64,000 bases of DNA from Helicobacter valdiviensis (GTDB lineage Bacteria > Campylobacterota > Campylobacteria > Campylobacterales > Helicobacteraceae), in assembly GCF_003245365.1 (NCBI RefSeq), contig NZ_NBIU01000004.1:45922-109921 (forward strand). The letters run 5' to 3'. Shown here one piece after another: positions 50,953 to 58,909 of the stretch. The notes beneath the pieces were generated by a model. That model was not told where the DNA came from, ran no database searches, and saw nothing but the letters and a program-made list of their open reading frames with translations. A program made the translations under genes and the position numbers. The stretch's first letter is position 1, and the number at the start of each line of letters is the position of its first letter.

Positions 50953-51621
50953 ATGAGTGCCATTATTCAAGCAAGCAATATCAATCTAGGCTACAAAAAT
51001 GAAATGATTATCAAAAATGCTACTTTTAGTATAGCACCTCAAGAATTTGTCTTTATAAGTGGTCCTAGCGGGAGTGGCAAAAGCACTCTTATGCGATCTT
51101 TTTATGGAGATTTACCTCTAAAAAGTGGCTCTTTAGAAGTATGTGGAGTGGAGATGTTTAAAGCTAATTCTAAAAGCATTGAAACTTTAAGAAAACATCT
51201 AGGTATTATTTTTCAAGATTACAAACTCATCAAAGAATGGAATGTAGAAAAAAATGTAATGCTACCCATGATTATAGGAGGATTTACCAAAGAAGCTTGC
51301 AAAGCACAAACGGATAGACTTCTAGCACACATTAAACTTTCCCATAAAGGCAATAAATATCCCTTAGAATTAAGCGGTGGAGAACAACAGAGGGTAGCTA
51401 TGGCAAGAGCTCTCTCACACAATCCACTTTTGATTTTAGCCGATGAACCCACAGGAAATTTAGATGATTATTCTAGTGATGTGATTTGGAGTCTATTAAA
51501 GGGTGTCAATGAACAACTTGGAATTACTATTGTGGTTGTTACTCACAGAATTCCTGAAACTCTAGGTATCCATTACCGCCATTTACACATTGAAGAAGGG
51601 GTGATTTATGAACTCTCTTAA
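50953..51621 (+). CDS. ftsE: Cell division ATP-binding protein FtsE
   Basis: FtsE is the ATPase of the FtsEX complex, which drives activation of cell-wall hydrolases at division. The 222-aa protein has Walker [13 protein letters not shown], signature [15 protein letters not shown] and Walker [18 protein letters not shown]. It overlaps ftsX by 14 nt. A GGAATG-type ribosome site precedes the ATG. Confidence 0.95.
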   Translation: MSAIIQASNINLGYKNEMIIKNATFSIAPQEFVFISGPSGSGKSTLMRSFYGDLPLKSGSLEVCGVEMFKANSKSIETLRKHLGIIFQDYKLIKEWNVEKNVMLPMIIGGFTKEACKAQTDRLLAHIKLSHKGNKYPLELSGGEQQRVAMARALSHNPLLILADEPTGNLDDYSSDVIWSLLKGVNEQLGITIVVVTHRIPETLGIHYRHLHIEEGVIYELS

Positions 51622-52414
51622 AAACCATTTAGCTTTAATTATCCCTCTTGTCGCACTGCTTTTTAGTTTGGAGGGAATTTTATTAATAGATAGAATCTTA
51701 AAAGACTATGAAGGAAAACTTGGCAAAAACTATGCCATCATTTTAGCCTCTTCTAGAGAATTATCTTTAGAAGAAATCCAACAAAAAGTGATTGAAGCAC
51801 AAACACTAATGCCTATTGATACACAAATTGTGCTTGATAGACTAGGAGAAAATATCAGCCAAGCCAATCTTATCCTCTTAAAAAATTCCTTGCCATTTTT
51901 TTATTCCTTAAGCTTAAAAGAATATCCAAGTGCTGAAAGATTGCAAGTCATTAACAATACCTTAAAAGACTTTAAAGAAATTATTAGATTTGAAAGTTTT
52001 ACAAAAAGTCATAATCAAATCTATCAACTTCTTTTAATTATCAATAGCAGTGTGCTAGTATTTGCTTCTTTTATTGCTCTTATTAGCTTACTTTTAATGT
52101 TTAAGCAAATTGAAATTTGGCGTTTCCAACATAGCGAAAGAATGAATATTATGAGCTTACTAGGTGCTCCTTTATGGATGCGTAACCAACTGCTTTTTAG
52201 GCTTGCTTTTTTAGATACTCTTATTGCTACTTTGATTTGCTCTAGCACTTTAATTTATCTCTCTCAAAATAGCAATCTTGTAAATTTTATGCAAAATGTA
52301 GGCTTAAGTAGTGAAGTATTTTCACCCTTTTTAGACACTATTTTGCTTTTGTGTGTAGGCTTAGCACTCTCATTTGTATCTGTATGGATTGTTAGCCTTT
52401 ACAAGAAAGATTAA
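51608..52414 (+). CDS. ftsX: Cell division protein FtsX
   Basis: FtsX is the membrane partner of FtsE. The 268-aa protein has one N-terminal helix (about 9-26), an extracytoplasmic loop (about 27-140) and three C-terminal helices; the short cytoplasmic stretch FQHSERMNIMSLLGAP matches the FtsX signature. ATG 51608 follows AAGGGG. It is 3 nt before the EnvC-like gene; together they form the usual activation trio. Confidence 0.92.
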   Translation: MNSLKNHLALIIPLVALLFSLEGILLIDRILKDYEGKLGKNYAIILASSRELSLEEIQQKVIEAQTLMPIDTQIVLDRLGENISQANLILLKNSLPFFYSLSLKEYPSAERLQVINNTLKDFKEIIRFESFTKSHNQIYQLLLIINSSVLVFASFIALISLLLMFKQIEIWRFQHSERMNIMSLLGAPLWMRNQLLFRLAFLDTLIATLICSSTLIYLSQNSNLVNFMQNVGLSSEVFSPFLDTILLLCVGLALSFVSVWIVSLYKKD

Positions 52415-52417
52415 AAA

Positions 52418-53650
52418 ATGCGAAGAATTCTTTTTAGTTTCTTGTTGTTCTTGGCTATTTTAGAGGCTAATAATATCAAACAGCAAATTGATAAAAACCA
52501 AAGTGCTCTTATTGATAAAAATAAGCAAGTAGCCCTTATTAACCAAAAATTAGAAGAACTTGGAAATGCTCTTAACAAAAAAGATAAAGAACTAAAAGAA
52601 TTAAATTTAAAAATCAAAGAAAGTGAAGGTAGCATTACCAAAAATGAAAAAGAATTCACTTTAAAACAAAACCAAATGTCTCTTCTTTCTAAAGATCAAG
52701 AAAAGCTTTTCTCTCAAAGAAAAAAGATTGAAATGGAAATTATAGATTTAGTAATTAAAGATATTTCTTTTGTAATTTTGCTTAATGATTTTCAAACTGA
52801 ATCCATACAAGATTTAATCACGGAAGAAAGCTTTAAAATCCTAAACCAAAGCACAAAAAATGATTTAGCAAAGTTAAGCAATGAGCAAGGAAAAGTGATT
52901 GCCAAAATTACCTCATTACAAAAAGAAATTGATATCATTAGAAATTATATTGATTTAGAAAATAAAAAAAGATTGGACTTAAAAGAACTCCAAAACAAAC
53001 AAGAAAATGCACTAAAAGATTATCAAAAAGAAATCCAAAAATACGATAATGAGCTAAAAACAATCATCAAAGAACGAGATTCTTTACAAGAAATTTTAGT
53101 CCAATTAAATATCCTAAAAAGTCAAGAGGAAGAAAAAAAGAAAAAACAAGCAGAATTAGCCAAGCAAAAACCTATCAACAAAGACAAAACTCCCAATAAA
53201 GATTCCAATATTGATGTAAGACAAGTGGCTAGCTCTTACCATAAAATTAGCACTACAAAATACAAAGGTGCTAAAACGATTGCTCCATTAGATGACTTTA
53301 CCATACAAAAGCGTTTTGGAACTTATTATGATCCTGTATATAAAATGAAAGTATTTAACGAATCAGTTACTCTAGCTCCAAAAGGAGATGACAAAGTAAA
53401 AAGTGTTTTAGATGGCAAAGTGGTTTTTGCAAAAGATACACCCATTTTAAAAAGAGTTGTTATTATTGAACACAAAGATAATATGCATACTATCTATGCA
53501 CAATTAGACAAGATTGCCCCCACCATCAAACCTGGTAGCACTGTAAAAAAAGGCTACACCATAGGACGCACACAAAATGCATTAAAATTTGAAGTTACCC
53601 TAAAAGACAAACATATTGATCCTCTAGAATTAATTTCTGTAAAAAATTAA
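52418..53650 (+). CDS. EnvC-like murein hydrolase activator (degenerate LytM)
   Basis: A 410-aa secreted protein: signal peptide MRRILFSFLLFLAILEA, long coiled coil (about 20-235) and a C-terminal LytM (M23) domain (about 285-405). The zinc site is lost: where HxxxD is expected the sequence reads FNESV, and the HxH strand reads LKFEV. This fits EnvC/NlpD-type activators that switch on amidases through FtsEX rather than cutting themselves. It follows ftsX by 3 nt and precedes the flagellar genes. Confidence 0.85.
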   Translation: MRRILFSFLLFLAILEANNIKQQIDKNQSALIDKNKQVALINQKLEELGNALNKKDKELKELNLKIKESEGSITKNEKEFTLKQNQMSLLSKDQEKLFSQRKKIEMEIIDLVIKDISFVILLNDFQTESIQDLITEESFKILNQSTKNDLAKLSNEQGKVIAKITSLQKEIDIIRNYIDLENKKRLDLKELQNKQENALKDYQKEIQKYDNELKTIIKERDSLQEILVQLNILKSQEEEKKKKQAELAKQKPINKDKTPNKDSNIDVRQVASSYHKISTTKYKGAKTIAPLDDFTIQKRFGTYYDPVYKMKVFNESVTLAPKGDDKVKSVLDGKVVFAKDTPILKRVVIIEHKDNMHTIYAQLDKIAPTIKPGSTVKKGYTIGRTQNALKFEVTLKDKHIDPLELISVKN

Positions 53651-53679
53651 TTCTTTCCTCTTTACTTTTTAAAAAAATA

Positions 53680-53687
53680 TCCGATAT
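53680..53687 (+). promoter_or_regulatory. Sigma28-like -10 (TCCGATAT) for flaG-fliD-fliS
   Basis: CCGATAT matches the FliA -10 of this phylum and lies 60 nt before flaG. The -35 at the proper 15-nt spacing is TTTA rather than TAAA, so the box is imperfect. Confidence 0.5.
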
Positions 53688-53712
53688 ACTTTCTAAGTTA
53701 GGTTATAGGTTT

Positions 53713-53728
53713 TAGTCTAAAAAGACTA
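53713..53728 (+). promoter_or_regulatory. Hairpin in the flaG leader
   Basis: TAGTCT and AGACTA form a perfect 6-bp stem with a 4-nt loop, ending 7 nt before the AAAAGGAG ribosome site. It may influence flaG translation or mRNA stability. Confidence 0.4.
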
Positions 53729-53747
53729 TAAATAAAAGGAGATTACA

Positions 53748-54119
53748 ATGAATATTTCAGAAAGTGGAATGAATATTGCTAGTTCTTTGGGTAATTCTTA
53801 TGAGAATTATTCACAGCCAAATAGCCAAGCTTCTTCTCTAAAAGAGCAGCAACAAGATATAGAAGCTCAAAAAGAGAAGCAAGACACAGAAGATCAAAAA
53901 AGGCAGCTCAATGAATTAGCTCAAAAATTAAACAAAGAGTTAAGTCCGCTAAATACGAGCGTAACTTTTGATTTCAATGAAGATATAGAAGGGCTCTATA
54001 TCACAGTAAGCGAACGCGATACCAACCGCGTAATTCGCAAAATTCCAAGTGATGAGGCAATGGAGCTAATGGCTAAAATGAAAGAAGTCGTTGGTATGAT
54101 TTTTGATAAAAATGTGTGA
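53748..54119 (+). CDS. flaG: Flagellar protein FlaG
   Basis: A 123-aa flagellar protein. The C-terminal part (LNTSVTFDFNEDIEGLYITVSERDTNRVIRKIPSDEAMELMAKMKEV region, about 66-115) is the FlaG domain; the N-terminal half is a Gln/Glu-rich coiled coil. FlaG affects filament length. AAAAGGAG lies before the ATG. It heads the flaG-fliD-fliS-fliT cluster. Confidence 0.93.
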   Translation: MNISESGMNIASSLGNSYENYSQPNSQASSLKEQQQDIEAQKEKQDTEDQKRQLNELAQKLNKELSPLNTSVTFDFNEDIEGLYITVSERDTNRVIRKIPSDEAMELMAKMKEVVGMIFDKNV

Positions 54120-54144
54120 AATTTAGCAATTTAAAGGAGTTATT

Positions 54145-56226
54145 ATGGCTTTAGGTAGTTTAGCATCTTTAGGGGTTGGAAGTGGAGTTTTAAACTGGGA
54201 TACTCTAAATTCAATGAAAGAATTGGAAGTGCAAAATCTTGTTAATCCCTATGCAACAAAACTTCAAACCAATATGCAACAACAAACAGAACTTACTGCT
54301 TTAATGTCCCTTATGAGTTCTGTAAATAGCAATTTTAGAGCTTTATCAGATTATAGCACCTTCCAAAAGCGTTCTGCAACCGTAGAAGGAACTGGCGTAA
54401 AAGCAACAGCAGGCGATGGACTTCCTGTGCAAGATATTACCATCAAAGTAGATCAACTAGCACAAAATGATGTTAATCAAGTAGGCAAAAAATTTCAAGC
54501 TAAAGATTCCGTTTTTAGCAATGAAAACACACAATTAAAATTCTACCATAATGGAACAGACTATACTATTGACATTAAAGCAGGAGCAACGCTTACAGAA
54601 GTAGCGCAAAGTATTACAGATGCTACAGATGGTGCTGTAAATGGTATTATTATGAATACAGGCGGGGATAATCCTTACCAACTTATGATTCAAAGTAAAG
54701 ATAGCGGAGAAAAAAATAAAATCTATTTTGGTAGCACTCTAAGTGGTGCTGCAATCCCTGGTGGAGAAATCCAAGATGAAGGAACTTTTAAGGTAACCAT
54801 TGGTGGCAAAGAGATTGAAATCCAAGGAAGTGAGATTGATAGCAAAGTAGGCAATGATTCCAAACAAAACGCACAAGCCCTCCTTGATGCTATCAATAAA
54901 AAAATTGATGAAGATCCAAGCCTATCTGACATCAAAGAAAAAAGAGATAGCGGAGAAATCACCATAGGCTTAAACAAAGATGGCAATGGATTAATGTTTA
55001 ATGATTCTAAAGGTGGAGAAATCAAGGTTGTAGCAGAAGGCATTAAAGTAAAACCTGCTGAGGGAACTACACCTACAGATAGCGATTTAGGTTTTGGCAA
55101 AAAAAGCTCTGTAGGTTCTAGCTCTCTAATCACTGGCAAAAAAGGTGTTGATGAGGGTGAGCTAAGTGGAGTTTTTACAATCAATGGAGAGAAATTTGAT
55201 TTAGCTGAAATTAGCAAAAATGGCACAGGTGCTAATAATGCTGAAAAAATCATCAACGCAATCAATAGTAACTCCAATCTACAAGGCAAAGTAGAAGCTA
55301 AAGTGGAAAATGGAAAATTGGTTATCAATAGTCTTGATGGAGGCACTATTAGAATATCATCTGAGGGTGAAAATGATGAAGCCAAAAAGAAAGTCTTAGA
55401 TCAAATAGGCTTAAACTCTGGAGCTTATACTCCTAGTAGCAAATTCCTTGAAAGCTTAGATATTACTAGCATTCAAAAAGGACAAGACGCTAAATTTAGC
55501 TTCAATGGTATTCCAATCACTCGTGATAAAAATACAGTTGATGATGTAATTTCTGGACTCTCTTTAGAGCTTACTGCGGTTACCAAAGAAAATGAAGAAG
55601 TAACTGTAAGAATAGGGAGAGATGATACTGCAATTTTAGATGAAGCAAAGGCTTTTGTAGAAAACTATAATGCTATGATTTTAAAAATTCAAGAGCTTAC
55701 AAAATATGATGAAGAAACAAAAATAGCAGGTCCTTTTAATGGAAATAGCGAAATAAGAAGTATTACAAGAGAGTTAAATTCTCTTCTTAGCTCCAATGAT
55801 TTAAATGGTAATAATCTTGTAAAATTTGGGATTTATTTTAACGATGATGGAACATTAAAGCTAGATTCATCTACATTTACTTCAGAATTCCAAAAAGATC
55901 CAGATGCAGCTGTAGAATTTTTTAGAGGATCCACTTCTACTATCAATGGTAATACAGAAGAAGTTCCAGGAGTTTTTGCAAAACTAAAAACATCTATGGA
56001 TAGTTTAATCACCGGTAGTGATTCTACTTTAAAAACACTAGAGCAACAGCTCATTAATGAAAACAAATCTCTCACAGAAGGGAGAGATAATGCAATGGAG
56101 CAGATTGATACTCGCTATGAAATGATGGCAGCAAGATGGTCAGCTTACGATCAGCTAATCGCCAAGACAAACCAATCTGCTAGTGCAGTAACCAATATGA
56201 TTAATGCAATGAATAATAGCAATTAA
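54145..56226 (+). CDS. fliD: Flagellar filament cap protein FliD
   Basis: FliD caps the filament and is needed for flagellin assembly. At 693 aa it is similar to H. pylori FliD (685 aa) and larger than the enteric form because of variable surface domains. The N- and C-terminal coiled-coil D0/D1 regions are conserved: the start has LGVGSGVLNWDTLNSMKELE and the end has LEQQLINENKSLTEGRD and YEMMAARWSAYDQLIAKTNQ. A GGAG precedes the ATG by 7 nt. Confidence 0.96.
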   Translation: MALGSLASLGVGSGVLNWDTLNSMKELEVQNLVNPYATKLQTNMQQQTELTALMSLMSSVNSNFRALSDYSTFQKRSATVEGTGVKATAGDGLPVQDITIKVDQLAQNDVNQVGKKFQAKDSVFSNENTQLKFYHNGTDYTIDIKAGATLTEVAQSITDATDGAVNGIIMNTGGDNPYQLMIQSKDSGEKNKIYFGSTLSGAAIPGGEIQDEGTFKVTIGGKEIEIQGSEIDSKVGNDSKQNAQALLDAINKKIDEDPSLSDIKEKRDSGEITIGLNKDGNGLMFNDSKGGEIKVVAEGIKVKPAEGTTPTDSDLGFGKKSSVGSSSLITGKKGVDEGELSGVFTINGEKFDLAEISKNGTGANNAEKIINAINSNSNLQGKVEAKVENGKLVINSLDGGTIRISSEGENDEAKKKVLDQIGLNSGAYTPSSKFLESLDITSIQKGQDAKFSFNGIPITRDKNTVDDVISGLSLELTAVTKENEEVTVRIGRDDTAILDEAKAFVENYNAMILKIQELTKYDEETKIAGPFNGNSEIRSITRELNSLLSSNDLNGNNLVKFGIYFNDDGTLKLDSSTFTSEFQKDPDAAVEFFRGSTSTINGNTEEVPGVFAKLKTSMDSLITGSDSTLKTLEQQLINENKSLTEGRDNAMEQIDTRYEMMAARWSAYDQLIAKTNQSASAVTNMINAMNNSN

Positions 56227-56237
56227 GGAAATTTACA

Positions 56238-56615
56238 ATGAAAAGCACTTTAGCTTATAACTCATACCAGCAAAATTCTGTAGCAGTAGAATCTCCTGCA
56301 AGATTAGTAGAGATGCTTTATGAAGGAATTTTACGCTTTGCCTCTATGGCAAAGAGGTGTATTGATTCTGGAGATATTGAGAAAAAAATCTACTATATCA
56401 ATCGCACAACAGATATTTTTGTAGAACTTTTAAATTCTCTTGATTATGAAAAAGGCGGACAAGTAGCACATTATTTAACAGGGCTCTACACGCATCAAAT
56501 CAAGCTTTTAACCCAAGCAAATATGGAAAACAATAAAGATAAAATTGATATTGTGCTTAAAGTAACTAAAGGATTGCTTGAAGCATGGAAAGAGGTAAAT
56601 CATGAATTGGCTTAA
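56238..56615 (+). CDS. fliS: Flagellar chaperone FliS
   Basis: FliS is the export chaperone of flagellin. The 125-aa all-helical protein begins KSTLAYNSYQQNSVAVESPARLVEMLYEG-like sequence (the family start), with RTTDIFVELLNSLDYEKGG. It follows fliD by 11 nt and overlaps the fliT-like gene by 14 nt. Confidence 0.96.
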   Translation: MKSTLAYNSYQQNSVAVESPARLVEMLYEGILRFASMAKRCIDSGDIEKKIYYINRTTDIFVELLNSLDYEKGGQVAHYLTGLYTHQIKLLTQANMENNKDKIDIVLKVTKGLLEAWKEVNHELA

Positions 56616-56853
56616 TGAATTAAAAATAGCATATTTAAACAAAAACGATGAGCGTCTCTCGCAGCTTTTGGATAACACCCCTATGCTTAAAACTAGAGAA
56701 GAGATGTTTGAAGCCTTAGCAATTTTAGAACAAATCACATCTTATGCAAAAGCACAAAAAGATGCCCTCTGGATAGAGATGAAAAAACTAAAACAAACCA
56801 AGCAATTTCTTCCTAAAGAGCAAAAAATATCAAGACTTAATATATCTTTTTAG
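56602..56853 (+). CDS. Small FliT-position protein
   Basis: An 83-aa helical protein beginning within the fliS 3' end (14-nt overlap). It occupies the place of the fliT-like gene (HP0754/Cj0550) after fliS. No clear FliT signature can be seen at this length, so the chaperone function is inferred from position. A GAGG precedes the ATG. Confidence 0.65.
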   Translation: MNWLNELKIAYLNKNDERLSQLLDNTPMLKTREEMFEALAILEQITSYAKAQKDALWIEMKKLKQTKQFLPKEQKISRLNISF

Positions 56854-56898
56854 ACAAATGTATTACAATTGCCTCTTTAAACAAACAAGGATTTAAAG

Positions 56899-57810
56899 AT
56901 GCAATGGAAACCTATTGATATAGAAGATAAAGAGATCATAGACTCATTTTTAAAAAGTCGTGAAATCTTAGTATCTGATCTTACTTTTACTAATCTTTAT
57001 TTATGGCATTACTCGCGACATATTAGCTATTGTGTGCATAATGAATGTCTAGTGATTAAAACACAATACCCCAATCAAGATCCCTTTATTTTTTATCCTA
57101 TCCATAAGGAAAATAATTTAGAACTTAAGAAAAAAACAATCTTAGAACTTATGGAGATTTGCCATTCAAAAGGTTACCATTTTTCTATCCATTCTTTAAG
57201 TAAAATTGACAAAGAAGAGCTTTCCTCTCTTATGCCTGATATTTTTTCCTACACTTATCGCGAAGATAGAAGCGATTATATCTACTCTATTCCTGAACTT
57301 ATTGAACTAAAAGGAAAAAAATACCACAAGAAAAAAACCCACTTAAACCGTTTTGTAGAACGCTATAATTTTAGCTACGAGCCTCTAACAGAAGCAAACT
57401 GCCAAGAGCTTATACAAACCTATAAAGAATGGTTTGGAAAAATAAGCGATGATGCAAGCGATGGCTTAAGAAATGAATATGTGGGAATTATTGAATCCTT
57501 AAAAGAATTTAAAAGACTGAAATTCCAAGGAGGAATTCTAAAAGTAGAGGGAAAAATCATTGCCTTTAGCTTTGGAGAACCCCTAAACTCTAGCACTATT
57601 GTTATTCACATAGAAAAAGCTGATATTGAATATATGGGTGCTTATCAAGCTATTAATAGAGAATTTCTTTTCCATGCTTGGAACAATTATACGCTTGTAA
57701 ACCGTGAAGAAGATTTAGGAATTGAAGGGCTTAGAAAAGCAAAACAATCCTATCAACCCCTTTATTTGCAAGAAAAATTTGATGCTAAAATCATTCAAAA
57801 GAATAAATAA
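56899..57810 (+). CDS. DUF2156 (PG lysyltransferase-like, GNAT-type) protein
   Basis: A 303-aa soluble protein of the DUF2156 family, related to the catalytic domain of MprF phosphatidylglycerol lysyltransferases and to FemX-type GNAT folds. Diagnostic segments are FLKSREILVSDLTFTNLYLW, KKYHKKKTHLNRFVERY and IEKADIEYMGAYQAINREF. No membrane region is present, so it is the domain alone. The substrate is unknown. It is preceded by CAAGGA and lies 45 nt after the FliT-like gene; it may have its own promoter (TATTACAAT near 56859). Confidence 0.8.
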   Translation: MQWKPIDIEDKEIIDSFLKSREILVSDLTFTNLYLWHYSRHISYCVHNECLVIKTQYPNQDPFIFYPIHKENNLELKKKTILELMEICHSKGYHFSIHSLSKIDKEELSSLMPDIFSYTYREDRSDYIYSIPELIELKGKKYHKKKTHLNRFVERYNFSYEPLTEANCQELIQTYKEWFGKISDDASDGLRNEYVGIIESLKEFKRLKFQGGILKVEGKIIAFSFGEPLNSSTIVIHIEKADIEYMGAYQAINREFLFHAWNNYTLVNREEDLGIEGLRKAKQSYQPLYLQEKFDAKIIQKNK

Positions 57811-57837
57811 CTTCACACAAACTTAACACTTTTATTT

Positions 57838-57843
57838 TATAAT
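57838..57843 (+). promoter_or_regulatory. -10 box for the RND efflux operon
   Basis: A perfect TATAAT 34 nt before the adaptor ATG, followed by an unusually long purine ribosome-binding region (GGAGTTTAAGGA). Confidence 0.55.
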
Positions 57844-57877
57844 TCCTCTTTTTAACGGAGTTTTAGGAGTTTAAGGA

Positions 57878-58906
57878 ATGAAAAAAATTCTTTTTTTACT
57901 GCTACCTTTAGTGCTTTTTGCTAAAGAAACCCTAGTGGTTAGCACGCCTATTAGAAGTGGAACTTTACAACAAGCCCACAAATTTGTTGGATCACTCTAT
58001 TTTAGTGATCGCTCCTCACTTGCTTCAGAAATTCAAGGCGTGATTGATGAAATCTATGTAGATGAAGGCTCTAAAGTCAAAAAGGGTCAAGCACTAGCAA
58101 AACTAAATAGCGATCTTTTAATCAAAGAAATTAATGCTAAAACCGCACTTTTAAACCAATCTCTTGCAATCTTAAAGAAAAATACAAAGGATTTTGAACG
58201 CTATTCCAAACTTTATAAAAGCGATTCTATTGCCTATAAAGAATACGAGGACGCACTCTTTAACCTAGAAGCCCAAAAAGCAAATACACAATCTATCAAA
58301 GCAGATTTAGAATACCTAAAAACCCAAAAAGACAAAAAAACCCTTATAGCCCCCTATGATGGCGTTATTTTACAAAAGCTTCTTAAACAAGGCGAATGGG
58401 TAAGTGCAGGAGCAAGCATTTTTAATATTGCTAAACTCTCTCCGCTTGAAGCAAATTTTGAAGTGCCTTTTAGCATTTTACGCTCCTTAAAACTAGGAGA
58501 TTCCATTAATGTGGAAATCGCCCAAAAAACCTATCCTGCTAAAATATCTGCACTCATTCCACTAGGAGATGCAAAGGCTAGAACCTTCCCCATAAAACTA
58601 GCAATTACAGATAATAAAGGAGAACTTATTGAGGGTTTAGAAGTAAGAGCAAATTTCAATCTCTCTTCTCCTAGCGACACACTCTTGGTTCCACGCGATA
58701 GTATCTTGCCCACCCAAAATGGCTATAGTATTTTTATTATTCAAGGAAAAACAGCCAAAGAAGTTGCCATTAAAGTAAATTCCTATGAAGGCTTAGAAGC
58801 TTCTATCACTCCTTTAAACGAAACTCTAAGCACAAAAGATAGAGTAATTACACAAGGACATGAACGCCTACGAGATGGACAAGCTATCTTGGATAAAGGA
58901 AATTAA
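57878..58906 (+). CDS. RND efflux periplasmic adaptor
   Basis: A 342-aa membrane fusion protein. The signal peptide MKKILFLLLPLVLFA is followed by a lipoyl/barrel-sandwich half (VDEGSKVKKGQALAKLNSD), a coiled-coil hairpin (about 85-150), the second lipoyl half (LIAPYDGVILQKLLKQGEWV) and a beta-barrel domain. It links the inner-membrane RND pump to a TolC-type channel. First gene of a three-gene operon; the pump gene starts 3 nt later. Confidence 0.92.
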   Translation: MKKILFLLLPLVLFAKETLVVSTPIRSGTLQQAHKFVGSLYFSDRSSLASEIQGVIDEIYVDEGSKVKKGQALAKLNSDLLIKEINAKTALLNQSLAILKKNTKDFERYSKLYKSDSIAYKEYEDALFNLEAQKANTQSIKADLEYLKTQKDKKTLIAPYDGVILQKLLKQGEWVSAGASIFNIAKLSPLEANFEVPFSILRSLKLGDSINVEIAQKTYPAKISALIPLGDAKARTFPIKLAITDNKGELIEGLEVRANFNLSSPSDTLLVPRDSILPTQNGYSIFIIQGKTAKEVAIKVNSYEGLEASITPLNETLSTKDRVITQGHERLRDGQAILDKGN

Positions 58907-58909
58907 AAG

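Noticed and set aside
54723..55385. 220-residue minus-strand frame inside fliD
   Set aside because: Shadow of the repetitive, Ser/Leu-rich complement of fliD; fliD itself is certain.
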